DNA of 64,000 nt, from the NCBI GenBank assembly GCA_963978895.1, contig OZ022246.1, forward strand, positions 17,878,049-17,942,048. Reading direction: 5' to 3'. Positions within the stretch are counted from its first letter, which is position 1; the number at the start of each line of letters is the position of its first letter. Of this stretch, positions 32,685 through 44,850 are shown piece after piece. The notes under the pieces are model-generated. The model did no database searches. It was given only the letters and a program-made list of their open reading frames with translations, and was not told the origin of the DNA. This stretch comes from Erpobdella octoculata (lineage: Eukaryota; Annelida; Clitellata; Hirudinida; Erpobdellidae). A program made the translations under genes and the position numbers.

Positions 32685-32915
32685 ATTTTTTTTTTTTTTT
32701 TTATTTATTTCTCTTTCACACGCCTTTTCCAAGACAAGTCTTGCTCGAAGGCGAGAAAGGGTTCTTTGCAGAGGCAGCCATTTATAGGCGCCTACCCTTT
32801 TAGCAATGCGAGTGAACTCCTTGCTTAAGGGAGTTACGCTGGTGACGCCGGCGAGGTTCGAACTGCCGACCTAACAATCGACAGGCCAACGCTCTACCGC
32901 TCTGCCACCAGTGCC
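32685..32915 (-). mobile_element. tRNA-derived SINE 2
   Basis: The minus strand begins with a tRNA-like head: GGTGGCAGAGCGGTAGAGCG as the A-box region and CAGTTCGAACCTC as the B box. The body holds gtaactcccttaagcaagg and agttcactcgcattgct, and it ends in A-rich sequence (the T run at 32685-32702). The body segment matches SINE 1 at 1560-1799. Confidence 0.75.
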
Positions 32916-33115
32916 TCATAATACTTTAATATAATATAATAATAAATAATGAGAAACTTTCCAATGAAAAGATTGAGATTGGTATACTTGAATAAATGTG
33001 AGGACCGGAACATTTAATAGAAAAGGCTTTGTAGTTAGTGCGGGTGAAATCAGTTCAAAAACAATTAACAGAACGCAATTCGTGAGAATGTACATTATAA
33101 GATTTTATGAATAAA

Positions 33116-33520
33116 CTAGTGGGGTACCCGGCGTTGCCCGGGATTTTTAGAGGTTTTTCTAATGTTTGTCTCTCTCGCTCCCATTTCCTTCCCCGCTTGC
33201 TCTCCCGCTCTCGGTTGCTTTCCCACTCCCGGTTGCTTTCCTGATCCCGGTCGCTTTTCCGCTCCCGCTGTTTTCTCGCTTTCGTTTGCTTTCCCGCTCC
33301 CTTTTCCGCTCTCAGTTGCTTTTTCGTTCCCCTTGCTTTCCCAGTTCCTGTTTCCGCTCGCTCTCCCGCTCCTCTCATTTTATGACCAATTTCAATTTTT
33401 TTCACTAAAACCTTCCTCCATTGACTCTCAAGCTTGTGTAAAAATTTCATTACGATCGGATGATTGGTGTAGCAACGCATAAAGGACTTACACACATAAT
33501 CTAATTTTTATATATATAGA
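33116..33520 (-). mobile_element. Compact nonautonomous Helitron, both ends intact
   Basis: CTAG (33116-33119) with the GGGCAACGCCGGGT hairpin is the 3' end. TATATATAGA (33511-33520), the complement of TCTATATATA, is the 5' end. Flanks are A at 33115 and T at 33521, as Helitron insertion requires. At 405 bp it shares the cattacgatcggatga phrase with the Helitron at 3816 and the gggagcgggaaagcaacc-type minisatellite. It lies inside the interrupted LINE-D copy. Confidence 0.85.
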
Positions 33521-33806
33521 TTATCGAATGAGGACGGCAACATAAGATTTTCATATTTATACATAAAAATACCAGTGAGGAAAGAATTAATTTGAAGTAC
33601 TGAGAGTATGTTATTTTCAACCATTTTGATTTACGTAAGACAATTACCTCAGATAGTCAAGATTCCTAATATAAAAGCGCAATGATGTATGTATATCACC
33701 CGATTGCCATCTGCAGCTCTGAAAAAACTCACGATGATAGATTCTGAAACGCTGAACACGATTTGTTAAGCCACTTTAGGGTTAAAATGTTTAAATAAAA
33801 AGATGT

Positions 33807-33995
33807 TAGCCATGAAAGTTAGACACTTTGCGGATATATATAAAACAGAGTACATCAGCACTCAATATAAACAAAATAAAATAAATAAATAGGAGTTTGC
33901 GGAGCCGTGAAAGTACAACGCTTTGCGGATATATATAAAACATCGTACGTCATCACTAAATATAAACAAAATAAAATAAATAAATGGAAGTTGGC
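33807..33995. repeat. Two direct repeats of about 95 bp
   Basis: The phrases tttgcggatatatataaaac and aaacaaaataaaataaataa appear twice, offset by 95 bases. Confidence 0.85.
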
Positions 33996-34014
33996 AGACG
34001 AACATGGATTTTTT

Positions 34015-34195
34015 CGTAGGCGGATTTTGTAATTATCAGCCATTAGAGGTTGGTTTTTTCGTAGGTCTTTTTTCCAATATCAGCCATTAAAGGTTTTTTT
34101 TCGTAGACGGTTTTTTCCAATATCAGCCATTAAAGATTTAGTTTCGTAGGCGGTTTTTGCCGATATCAACCATTAAAGGTAGTTTTTTTACGTGT
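34015..34195 (+). repeat. Tandem array of 42-45 bp units, left block
   Basis: Four units of the form cgtaggcggtttttnncaat with atcagccattaaaggttg. The same unit resumes in the same orientation at 35195, so about 1 kb has been inserted into, or has grown within, one array. Confidence 0.88.
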
Positions 34196-34779
34196 GTGAA
34201 GTTAGCCTCGAGGTTGGCAATGCTAATTAAAATTAAAAATAAATTGCGTGCACTGGGGCTGTGCTATACATTGTTTGATGGGGTTTAACAAATGGAATCG
34301 AATGATATATTTGTGTTTTCTTCGGTTCAACAAATAAAAACGTTATAAGCCAAAAACGACGATTTTCCGACAAAAATTGCATAAAATCAAGCTTGGCTCT
34401 TCTTTGAGAAATTCGAACTTTTTTAACTGCTGCACTGGGAATATCCGAGACGCTTGTTTTTAGATAATTCAATATCAAATCCAGCAATGTAACTTTCGCT
34501 TCTAAAAGTTAATAAATAAAAACGTTATCGAATAAAACGTCGGACCGTATACCAATTTCTCCGAGAAAACCGAAATGTAAACAAACGCTGCGATTGGACA
34601 ATCGAGTCTAGCTCACTGTGGCTAATTATGCAAAGTGTCTACTTGATAACACCTCTTAACGAACTTCAGGGAAAATTTTATTTTTAAGAAAAATCTATTG
34701 AATTTTACAAAAAAAATTTGTATTAATAAAAGTTTTGTTGAAAAAGTAATTATTTAATCAAATTTAATCAATGCATGCG

Positions 34780-35200
34780 AGTGAAATGTTTTGTTTGAAA
34801 CTCTTCCTTAGAAAGCATTAAGAGTGTATATTTTTGGTGAATCCACCTTCTACCTTTTTCGCACTCCACCCAGTCTCCACCTGCACCCTCTCCACCGGAC
34901 CCGCAATACAAACAATAGTTCGTCCTGTTGTTGGGTAGCAGGATTTCTTTCAAGCTCTCTTCCCTTTCCCTGCCGGATTAAAATAAACGCTTAGATCCAG
35001 TCTTCTAATAAAAACTCCTACAAATATACCACAACTGTGGGCATCATTTTGTATTTTAGTCACAGGTGCCTTTTTACTGTTTGTATTGCGGGTCCGGTGG
35101 AGAGGGTGCAGGTGGAGACTGGGTGGAGTGCGAAAAATGTAGAAGGTGGATTCACCAAAAATATACACTCTTAATGCTTTCTAAGGAAGAGTTTTTCTAG
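34780..35200. repeat. Inverted repeat encoding a PHD-finger-like peptide
   Basis: The segment 34790-34945 (minus) and 35075-35200 (plus) are near-identical inverted copies around a roughly 130-bp spacer. Each encodes CLYCGSGGEGAGGDWVECEK then CRRWIHQKYTLL (G replaces the C after EK in the minus copy). The C-x2-C...W-V-E-C-x2-C-x2-W-I-H spacing resembles half of a PHD-type zinc finger. Such fingers occur in several retroelement and transposon proteins. No longer frame is attached. Confidence 0.6.
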
Positions 35201-35430
35201 GCGGTTTTTTCTAATATCATTCATTAAAGGTTTTTTGTAGGCGGTCTTTGACAATATCATCCATTAAAGATTTTTTTCGTAGGCGGTTTTTTCATTATCA
35301 GCCATTAAAGGTTGTTTTTTTCATAGGCGGTTTTTGTCAATATCAGCCATTAAATGTTGTTTTTTCCAAAAGCCGTTTTTGTCATTATCAGCCATTACAG
35401 ATTGTTTTTTTTCGTAGGCGGTTCAAAAGA
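35195..35430 (+). repeat. Tandem array of 42-45 bp units, right block
   Basis: Five units matching 34015-34195. Confidence 0.88.
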
Positions 35431-35499
35431 GAAGGCCTGTCCAAAACATACTCAAGTACAAAATTATCTGTGGTTAGCTGAAAAAAACTCACACGCGAA

Positions 35500-35790
35500 G
35501 TGTGCATAAAGTGCTAGTAGAGGATAATTTTTTGCATTTAGCCAAGGCAAAAAACATTCTAGCTTTGACTGCTTCTTCAACACCTTCTCTGGCACATAGT
35601 GTCTCCCAAGGAACAGAAGTTGGTCACACACTCTACCTTTATGCCTGGCTCAACCTCGATTTCACCCAGCATCTCTTCCTGGGTAGAACCACCAGCCACC
35701 ACACATCTCTAACAACGGAAGCCAACAAGATGTGTCAATCTACCCATTATGCCACTCCATCTGCAAAAGACTGTTTTGTGGATTTATTTT
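35500..35790 (-). pseudogene. LINE-D fragment, upstream half of a split copy
   Basis: The minus strand reads GGSTQEEMLGEIEVEPGIKV, then CVTNFCSLGDTM, then a GVEEAVKARMF-like segment with one frameshift. It corresponds to the segment just before KVYRTCVQS at 32376. The family usually has LECVDKFCYLGDML here. Confidence 0.55.
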
Positions 35791-36068
35791 GCATTTTGAT
35801 TTGCATGGTGCTTTAAAAAAATTATCTGCATATTTTTAGTAGGTTTTATCAAATGATTTTCAAACTTGTTCCATTTTTGCCCTAAAAATAACAAATTGCT
35901 GACTGATCTAAGTCTGATAAGCCTTTCATGAATGGGAAATCTAGCTCTCTTCACAGGAGATCCCAAATCTGATTCCAATTCTTTCTTTTGAATAAACGAT
36001 ACTTCTCCCTCAGTAGATTCATTAACGGCAATAACAATGTTGTCAGACACACACACAAGAATCTTCAA
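35784..36068 (-). other. Unassigned open frame
   Basis: A 94-codon frame with VNESTEGEVSFIQKKELESD and PVKRARFPIHERLIRLRSV. It has no recognised domain. It sits next to, and opposite to, the pogo-like fragment. Confidence 0.25.
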
Positions 36069-36159
36069 TTTTTACAGCCGTGTTTTCTAATTCAGCTGTC
36101 AATGTTCTACGATTTTATTTTACGTTACTTATTGATTGTGAGGTTTTCATAATTGAACA

Positions 36160-36333
36160 ATGTCTAACAAGCGAAAGGTTCTGACTCTAAAAGAACATGT
36201 AGATGTGATAAAGAGGAATACAAATAGAGAAACTGCAATAAACATAGCAAAATCAATAGGCATTGGCAAGACTCAAGTCCCAAATGAGAACAGAGATAAG
36301 GATATATGTTTGTCACAATGGGATTGTGTTTAA
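36160..36333 (+). pseudogene. pogo/Tigger transposase N-terminal fragment
   Basis: From ATG at 36160, 57 codons read MSNKRKVLTLKEHVDVIKRN then INIAKSIGIGKTQV. This matches the first helix-turn-helix (CENP-B N / Psq-like) of Tigger-type transposases, pattern KRKxLTLxxKvxvI...a..fgIgktQv. It ends at a TAA after NRDKDICLSQWDCV, where the second DNA-binding half and the DDE domain should follow. Truncated and inactive. Confidence 0.72.
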
Positions 36334-36419
36334 ATTTTCAATTTACTAACGTATTTCATATAAATTCAAAGGATGTGAAAATTAAAGAGTGCAATAATTA
36401 GTTATTAAAGAATTTCAGT

Positions 36420-39190
36420 ATACACGACATTTCTTGTGAATTGACGGCCATCGTTGAGAAGTGGTCCTTGCTGTGGATTTGGTTCAATATGTACTTTGAC
36501 TTGACGGGAATTTCTTGATCGAGAGAGAGCGACATACAGTTGTCCGTGAGAAAATACTGCTGTTTCTAATTGAATTCCTACGTGGTCGAATGATTGCCCT
36601 TGACTTTTGTTTATCGTGATTGCGTAAGCCGATATGATCGGAAATTGCCTTCGTTTAAAATGAATGGAAGAGTGGTTTCTGATGGAGCTAAATCAATGCG
36701 AGGAATAAGAACGGAATCTCCCTTATTGCATTCAGAGATAATTATTGCTTTGATGCAATTTTGCGCGAGCTCTTCAATCACTAAACGTATTCCATTACAC
36801 ATGCCCTTTTTCGGATTAAGATTTCTTAACAGCATTATGATGACTCTTTTTTTCAATAGCAAAGCATGAGGAGGCATTCCTGAGGGGGTCTGTTCATTAA
36901 GAAATTCAACTGGAAAATTGAGAGTATCATTTGGGTCCTCGCTAACTAATGAATCAGCGCTATAGTAAATTTGTGCATCGCCATGGATTAATTCAATTAT
37001 TCGTCGATTCATTTTTAGCGTCTGTGCGTTTGTTGGAGCAACAATGACTCTCTTTGACAGCTCTTCCGTTGACATATGCTCAATGTTAGCGAAGATGATA
37101 TTTATGAGATCTTGTGATGTTATCATCTCTCTCGGAATCTCGATTTATAGATACCTGGTGTTGCTGGTAATGTCCCTGATCCAACTTGAAGAAGCCACTG
37201 ATTGTGACTGTCTTGACCATCGCTACGCATGTTTACTGTCAAGGAAAGTACTTGAAATTTGCTCCACAGTGAGCTGGATTTTATGCAACTTTCAATCATT
37301 TTTTACGCGTTCCTCTTTGTACGACCGGAAGAGTCTGGCGAAAATCACCGCCTAGAACTAAAACTTTTCCTCCAAAGCTTACATCATTCTTCATCAGTTC
37401 ACGCAAAAGCAAATCTATGCAACGTAGTCCATTTTTTTGGCAGCATTGTGATTTCATCGATGACGATAAGGGAGGCTTTGCGTAAAGCAGCAGCTTCAGG
37501 TGAATTCAATCGCATTGAGGAGACTGATGTGTCAAGCAAAGGAACAGGAAGCTTAAAACCGCTGTGAACTGTGCGACCTCCTTTCAGCAATGTGGCAGCA
37601 ATACCAGTGGTAGCAAATGGCAAAACTGTGAGTCCATTTACACGAAAGTATGCCATCAGTGTCGTGTACAAAAACGTCTTGCCCGAACCGCCTGGGCCAT
37701 CAACATAAAAGAGTTTACATTCGGCATGCAAATTCTCTACTGCTATCAAAATCTTTATGTATGCTGCTAGCTGTCCTTCATTCAATTTCTCAATCTGTTC
37801 AGCTGCTTGACGTGCTTCTTCCTCTTGATCGAAAATTTGTTCGTCTCTTGGAGCTTCTCCAGTTGGAATTCGCAAACCTACACCTGCACAGGACATTCCA
37901 TGCTGCTTAAGAACAAAGTTGATATCGTGAAGTGTAAAATTCCGTGATATTTCTTCACTATATCTTCTCGAGTAGTCAAGTGATAAATTTTCAAAATGAT
38001 CTTCGAAAAGTTTAAGAGGCTGTGCTGGTTGACAGAAAACAATGATGTACGCGATCATCTCACGCAGCTGCTTAGGCATTAAATATGTTCCGGCATCAGT
38101 TAAACATCTATCCCGCTCTTCATCTGATTCGAGAAGGCCTCGTGCCATAGCTGCAGCTTTGAACGTTTCGCACAAATTACCATCAAACGTACGCAGAAAC
38201 TCAAAAGTTGTTGCTCCAGGAACATGTAACAGCAGTAATCTCAAGTAAAAACGCTCTTCATCCTTCACGCTCACTGTGTACATTCTCGCAATCGTTTTTT
38301 CGCCTCCTCTTTTCCGCTTTTGCCAATGACCACGTACGTACACGAAATGATAAGGGATATCTGTGTATAAATGAACTTGTGCCGCTCGATTATTTGTATT
38401 GAGCTCGAACCATGATTCAAGTTTCGTTTCTTCTTCCCGACCTTCTTCAAAAACAATTTGCTGCTGATTTGGTACGTGAACAGGCAATCGCATCACAGAA
38501 TGCGATCTATCGTGCATTTTGTATTCTCGCAAACGCCAAATCGCTTCAGGCGCACTCACGTACCGGCATTTGATGAAATTATTTATTTCATTGTATCGAA
38601 GCTCAGGCTGATCATTTGATGTTATAGCAATATTGGCACAACCATACCCTTTGAAAATATATTTGACGAATCTCAGAGAAGTGGAACATTCAACGTTGAT
38701 GTGTGCGTTGAATTTTAGTGTCAGAAAAGGATTGTAAGGCACGACATTACGATTATCAATCAACGATCCTCTAACTGTTACTTGCTCATCACGGCTCACG
38801 GTGATGACAATAGGAAGGATATCCATTCACATTGAGTTGAGTGTGTTCATTAAACTCCTTAGGATACTGCTTTGAACACTTTCCATGTATCATGCATGGT
38901 GCGTCTGGATATCTGATGCCACATGGGCCATGTATCATGCATTTTAGCACTATTTCGCGAAGCCTAGGACTATTAACTCTAGGAATTTCTGCAGAAATGA
39001 ATTGATCAATTCGTTCGGGTGTTGTGAATTTATTTTCGGCTCTCAATGTTACTAAGATATGCGTGTGCGACAGCCCTCTTTTCTGAAACTCAATAGAATA
39101 GACAAATGCGACTGCTTTTCCGAAAATTCCATTTGAAGTGACGTATTTTATTAAAATCTGAACTTAATTAATAGGAAAAACAAAACCAAT
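36420..39190 (-). pseudogene. Helitron Rep-helicase remnant (N-terminally deleted)
   Basis: Minus strand, in order: a 5' leader identical to 61590-61630; VAFVYSIEFQKRGL then SHTHILVTL with the HUH-type histidine pair; a cysteine cluster CMIHGPCG...CMIHGKCSKQYP; YNPFLTLKFNAHINVE; then FVKYIFKGYGCAN, where the Rep tyrosine region should be. The PIF1-type helicase follows: GPGGSGKT (Walker A), VIDEITML (Walker B), VLGGDFRQTLPVV, IVAPTNAQ, then INKSQGQSF and [12 protein letters not shown]. Frameshifts near 38820, 37400, 37130 and 36615 break it. The first third of the protein is missing, because the leader jumps straight to the Rep core. Confidence 0.88.
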
Positions 39191-39192
39191 AA

Positions 39193-39223
<31 letters not shown>

Positions 39224-39264
39224 CATATATATATATATATACATATATATACATATATATATAC

Positions 39265-39357
<93 letters not shown>
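39189..39357. repeat. (TA)n microsatellite with interruptions
   Basis: TA run with gtatat and catatat variants, followed by cataagcgttacagaatcag, a second Helitron-family 5' terminus that is also seen at 57018-57055 and 61395-61435. Confidence 0.93.
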
Positions 39358-39358
<1 letters not shown>

Positions 39359-39515
39359 AGCGTTACAGAATCAGTGAGTGACGTGGTCTACTATAATATA
39401 GATTTTATACCAATATTAAACGTTTCGTATCAACATACAATAGTTCATATCAATACTTAATTTATTCTTATATGTTTTAACTCATATTTATGAAATTAAA
39501 TTAGGGGCTCTGAAG

Positions 39516-39835
<320 letters not shown>

Positions 39836-40194
39836 ACTTGTAGAGGTTGGCCAGCTTCCGTAAATTTGACTTTAAATCTGTAAATCTGAAAGATTAAATT
39901 TTAGGAGGACTTCATTGGCTTACAAAGTTGAGTTGAATTGCTCATTGTTTTCTTTAAAAGAACTAGCTGTTTTTTCTTGATCATAGTTTCTATTTTGCTA
40001 GTTTGTACGATTTTTGTTAGAAAACACGTGCTAATTGCCTAATAGCACTATTCTTTACTAATCACATTACGCAAGACATTAATTCAAAGATTATTTATTG
40101 CCTAAGCGATTGTTTTGCTTAATATTATTACGAAATAATTATATTATTGCTTACAATTAAATTGATTGGATTTCAATTAATTGCTATAAACAAA

Positions 40195-40953
40195 ATGAAT
40201 ACTGATTTTCTACTTGAGAAACATTGGCCGTGTTTTGGACAAGGCAATCATTCAGTAGCCTCGAAAATGCTGCATGAATGGTGCGGCAAAATCTCGGCGT
40301 TTGTCTCATCACTTTCGGAGCGATTAACGCTACTTGAAAGTAAAGACAAAATCAATCTTGATGAAATCTGCAAGTTGAAAACAGATTTGGCGGTCGCAAA
40401 GACCGAGAAAAAATCCCCATCGATTGTGAATGACTGGGTTCAAGTGGTGAAAGCCGATACTCAAAAAACAAAACAGCCAGCTGCTCAGCTGGTTGTTGTT
40501 AATGCTTCAATAAATGAACTGAAGGATCGTGAAAGAAGAAAAAAGAATATAATTTTTTACGGTATCCCTGAGTCACCGAACTCAGCCCAGGCTACTAAAA
40601 AAACTGAGGATGAAGAATCCGTTAAACAAATCTTGAATGTAATTGGTAAGTCTGAGGTAAAACCTGTATATTTGAAATGACTAAGATCTAAAGACACAAG
40701 CAAACCAGGTCCAATTTTGGTAGAATTATCTGATGTTAGTCTTAGGAATCCGATTCTCATGGCTGCCAAAAGTCTGAGAAACAGTGACCACAAATCCGTC
40801 TATATCAGTCCGGATTTAACAGAAGCGGAAAGACAACTGGATTATCAGCTTAGACTTGAAAGAAACAAATTAAATGCAAATTTAGCTAAGGATTCGCCCT
40901 TTCGGTCCTGCATCCGGGGTAATCAATTGCAAAAATTCAAAAAAAGTTTTTAA
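40195..40953 (+). pseudogene. LINE-E copy 1 ORF1 (RNA-binding protein)
   Basis: It begins MNTDFLLEKHWPCFGQGNHS. A predicted coiled coil (SERLTLLESKDKINLDEICK) precedes the RRM-like part, which has RRKKNIIFYGIPES. Arginine 163 of copy 2 (CGA) is TGA here, so the protein would stop after 162 residues. The rest of the frame stays open to SFF-stop at 40951. Confidence 0.88.
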
Positions 40954-42276
40954 TAAAGAAGTTTTTGCTGGCCTGGCTGTTGCTTTTCATAATGTGTTTT
41001 CAATCAAGGAGAAATCGTCTCGAATCTGTGATCTGATTGCGTCTCAGTCTATTGACATTTTTGTTGCTGCAGAGACTTGGCATGAATCTGGTGATAGCGT
41101 TTTGTTGGGCCGTGTTACTCCTGCTGGTTACAAGTGTCTTGATCGGGCACGTCCTGCTGACCATACAAGCAAATCTCGGGCTTTGATAAATCATGGTGGA
41201 ATTGCAATTATTTACAAGTATGGCTTGTCTATGACTGAAATTGATCTTCGAACACCAGTTGCGTCATTCGAATTTTTATGTTGTAATATCTCTAGCAATC
41301 AGACTGGAGTTGTATTGTTATCAGTCTATCGTCCTGGATCAAAGCCTGCAACCAAGAAGTTCCTTGATGAGTTCAGTTTCCTTTTGGAAATATTGTCAAC
41401 ATACCGTAGACCAATTGTTATTACTGGAGACCTGAACATTCACGTTGAAAGACAAAATGATATAATTTCAATGAAACTGCAAGAATTGCTAACTTCTTTC
41501 AATTTGATTATTCATGAGACAATTCCAACGCATCGGTTAGGAGGGCAGCTTGATCTAGTGATTTCACGTGATGATATGGTAGATCTTCAAGTTTCTGTGC
41601 AAGAAACTGGCTCATCTGATCATCTAATGCTATTGTTTCGACTTCCACTCCAAAAACCAACTAAGCCTGTTGCCACTTTTTGGAGACGTTTATGGAAGAG
41701 ATTTGATTATAATGCATTCCTGACTGATTTACATTTGAGTGAACTTTGTCATAATCCAGAAAATTTCGATCATCATTCAACTGATGAACTTTTCATCACA
41801 CAACGGCGAGTAAATCTATATGGATTGATGGCCTGCGGACCATGCGATATTTGTTCCAGAAAAAAGAGCATGAATACTGGGAAGCCAGGATTGCTGCTAA
41901 TCAGAAAGCTCCAAAAAAGCTCTGGAGTAACTTGTCAACACTTCTTGGTAAAGAAAAGTCCTCATCTAATGTGAGCTCTTCTATTACTCCAGACCAGTTT
42001 GTGAGGTTTTTTCAAGACAAGGTAGAGCAAGTTAGAACACATACAGCGCTTGGAAAGCCACCATCTATACTTTTGACCAGCACGTTGTTCATGGATGAAT
42101 TCAAACAAGTCACGGCTGATGAGATAATAAAATTGATAATGGCTGCTCCGAACAAATATTGTTCACTGGATCCATCCCCAACTTGGATTATCAAAAAATG
42201 TTGTGTTCACATTGCATCTTTTGTCGCTTTGATGTGCACTCGATCTTTACAAGAAGGATATTTTCCTGCTAGTCAG

Positions 42277-43678
42277 CAGTGATATTTTAGTAACGAAAAC
42301 TAAAACTAATACGAAAAAGATCGACCATAGTTAACTAAAACTATAACGAAACGAAAATTGAATTTCACAACTAAAACTAAACTAAAACTAGAATGGTTTG
42401 TCCTAGAACTAACTAAAACTAAAATAATTAAACTCAAATATTTAGTTACTTTTTCGTTATTTGAAAAAAGTTTGTAATTAAAATTTTTAATGATCATAGA
42501 CATCGATGTATTAAGAAACATAAACAAAATTAATTTCATTTTTTTAGTTTCTCAATATCGGCCTGAAATTATTCTCCGTATTTGACAGACGTTGGTGTGT
42601 TGTTTTTGCAACCGATATTAATTTGGCAAGTTTAGTTAAACAGTTTTCTGGTCGCAAGCAGGCAGCAGTGTGTGGACTTTTTTTTAAATTTGAAGAAACA
42701 GAAAACAAAAGTCGATGTCTCGTGACTTTAGCGTTACACTTGTTGCAACTAAGAATCTGACTAATCTTAAAAACCATCTTCATTATCACTACAAAGAAAT
42801 TTTTAATGATATGATTGAGTTGAAACAAAATCAATTGTCTATGCAAGCAAGAAGATTCGAATTGATGGTTAGTTTTAATTTGCTACTATAGTATACTTTA
42901 CTAAAAGGTTATATAGTAATATAGTTGGTAGTATAAGTACTCTCGACATGATAACTTTTTTAGAAATACTTGATTTTAACTTATGTAATTTGTTTTCAGT
43001 TGAAACATATTTTATGTGTATAGGTTAAATTCCAACCCTATCTACATACATAAGCAGCCATCAAGTCAACCGCAATTGTCGACAGTCCACTCAACGATGA
43101 AAGATTTTCCCCTGCTTTCAGCAAAACTGGCTGGACAGTCAACAAGGCAATTGGTTCTTGATGTGGATGCTGTACTGTTAAAAAACCAACTCGCTCAATA
43201 TATTAATGAAGTCAGCTCATTCCCATATAATTACAGCCTCTCCTCAATTGAGTTCTGGTACCAGAAGCAATAGTTGAATACTTCAGTCCTATGATTGCGC
43301 TGGATCTGATATCGGCACCAGCTTCGCAAGCTTTTGTGGAGCGACTTTTCTCAGTTTGTAGGATTTTGACAGCTGGCAGACGCAACAGGATGGAAAAATC
43401 ATTGAATATGCGTGATTGGTTAAAAGTAAACCAAGATATACTTGTTGAAATGGACAGTTAATATTTATTATACTGGAATAAAAATATATGAGCAAAAATT
43501 TAATTGTGACGGATTAAACTAATAATAACTAAACTAAACTAGAATGATAGCACCAAAACTATATAGAAACTAAAATAATTGCATTTAGGAAAACTAAAAC
43601 TAAATAAAATAAAAATGACTTTAGTCAAAACTAACTAAAACTAAAACTAAAATGATTTTCATAACTAAAATATCACTG
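42277..43678 (+). mobile_element. hAT transposon inserted in LINE-E
   Basis: Ends CAGTGATATTTTAGTAAC and ACTAAAATATCACTG are inverted and flanked by the exact 8-bp duplication CTAGTCAG (42269-42276 and 43679-43686). LINE-E copy 2 has the empty site with a single such octamer. Subterminal zones are full of actaaaact units on both sides. It carries remnants of its own transposase, so it derives from an autonomous element. Younger than LINE-E copy 1. Confidence 0.95.
42650..43461 (+). pseudogene. hAT transposase remnant (BED finger and hATC domain)
   Basis: N-terminal part 42650-42870: FFKFEETENKSRCLV, then NLTNLKNHLHYHYKEIF, a BED zinc-finger pattern with the cysteine and histidine ends in different frames. 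C-terminal part about 43098-43461: QLAQYINEVSSFP, then SLSSIEFWYQKQ, then SAPASQAFVERLFSV and RRNRMEKSLNM, the hATC dimerisation domain, ending at TAA 43459-43461. The DDE core between them is deleted. Confidence 0.8.
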
Positions 43679-44850
43679 CTAGTCAGAAGTCAGCACTTGT
43701 CACTCCGCTTATTAAAAAAGACGGACTTGACCCTGCTGACATGAAGAGCTATCGACCAGTCTCTAACCTGACCTTTATGTCAAAACTGGTAGAGCGGATT
43801 TTTGCTAAACGATTGAATGTACATCTAGGTCTTTCTGGCAGTCTCCCATCGAACCAATCTGCGTATCGCTGGTTTTACTCTACAGAATCTGCACTACTCA
43901 AAGTGGTCAATGATCTGGCAGTTGCTACTGATAGTGGTAAGGTGTCGCTACTGAGTCTCTTAGATCTGAATGCCGCATTTGATACTGTTGACCATGGAAT
44001 CCTTATTGAGAGACTTGAAAAAACTCATGGCATCTGTGAAGTTGTCTTAAAATGGATTATTTCATATTTAACTAACCGCACGCAACGGTTTAGTGTGGGT
44101 GGGAACTTGTCATTGTCCGTGTCGCTTAGTAGTGGAGTACCCCAGGGATCAGTCTTGGGCCCACTACTGTTTCTATTGTACACCACTGATTTACTTGAAA
44201 TTATTCATCGTTCTGGACTCGAGGGACACTGCTATGCCGACGACACCCAAACATATGTTCACTGCTCTGTTGATGATGCGGAGAATGTTCACCTTCGCTT
44301 ATTGCCCTGCATAGAGAACATTGAACAGTGGATGGCTTCTAATCGTCTAAAACTGAATGGCGATAAGACTGAATTAATCTGGATAGGTGCAAGATCAAAG
44401 TTGCAACAGAGTAAAGCAAAAGCTTTGTTGGTTGCTGGGGCTTTGGTCGCCCCCACAGAAGTTGTTCGAAACCTAGGTGTTTATGTCGATTCTGAGCTTT
44501 CCATGAAAGATCATATATCTAAACTGTCAAAAAACTGTTTTTTCCAACTACGACAACTTAGAACCATACGAAGGTCTCTGACAAGTGAAGCAACACGTCT
44601 CCTGCTGCATTCGTTTGTTGTAAGTAGACTTGACTACTGCAACTCTCTATTTACAGGCTTACCTCTTAGTGCTGTTGGAAAGATTCAACGTATTCAAAAT
44701 GCAGCTGCTCGTCTTTTTGGTGGACTAAAGAAACATGATCATGTGACTGCAATAATGAAAACTGAACTCTGGTGGCTGCGTATCTCTGAGCAAATTACTT
44801 TCAAAATTGAGCATCAATTTCATTCCCACTCACTCTAACCACTGTGAGAC

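Larger units (their letters stand above)
40956..44808 (+). pseudogene. LINE-E copy 1 ORF2 (endonuclease and reverse transcriptase)
   Basis: APE-type endonuclease motifs are visible: AAETWHESGD, GDLNIHVE, LDLVISRDD and SDHLMLLF. Reverse transcriptase motifs after the hAT insertion are SYRPVSNLTFMSKLVERI, LLDLNAAFDTVDHG, GVPQGSVLGPLLF and YADDTQTYV. The frame is broken by the 157-bp deletion and the hAT. The C-terminal tail present in copy 2 is missing. Confidence 0.9.
39995..44809 (+). mobile_element. LINE-E copy 1 (CR1/L2-like), interrupted
   Basis: Nearly identical to LINE-E copy 2 (57163-61170) from gctagtttgtacgatttt onward. Differences that kill it: a TGA in ORF1 (40678-40680); a 157-bp deletion in ORF2 at 41794; a 1402-bp hAT insertion at 42277-43678; and loss of the 3' end after caaaattg at about 44809. 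The close match to copy 2 (about 5 of 162 ORF1 residues differ) says both inserted fairly recently. Confidence 0.92.

Noticed and set aside
38042..38402. Plus-strand frames opposite the Helitron helicase
   Set aside because: Shadows of the minus-strand Rep-helicase frame.
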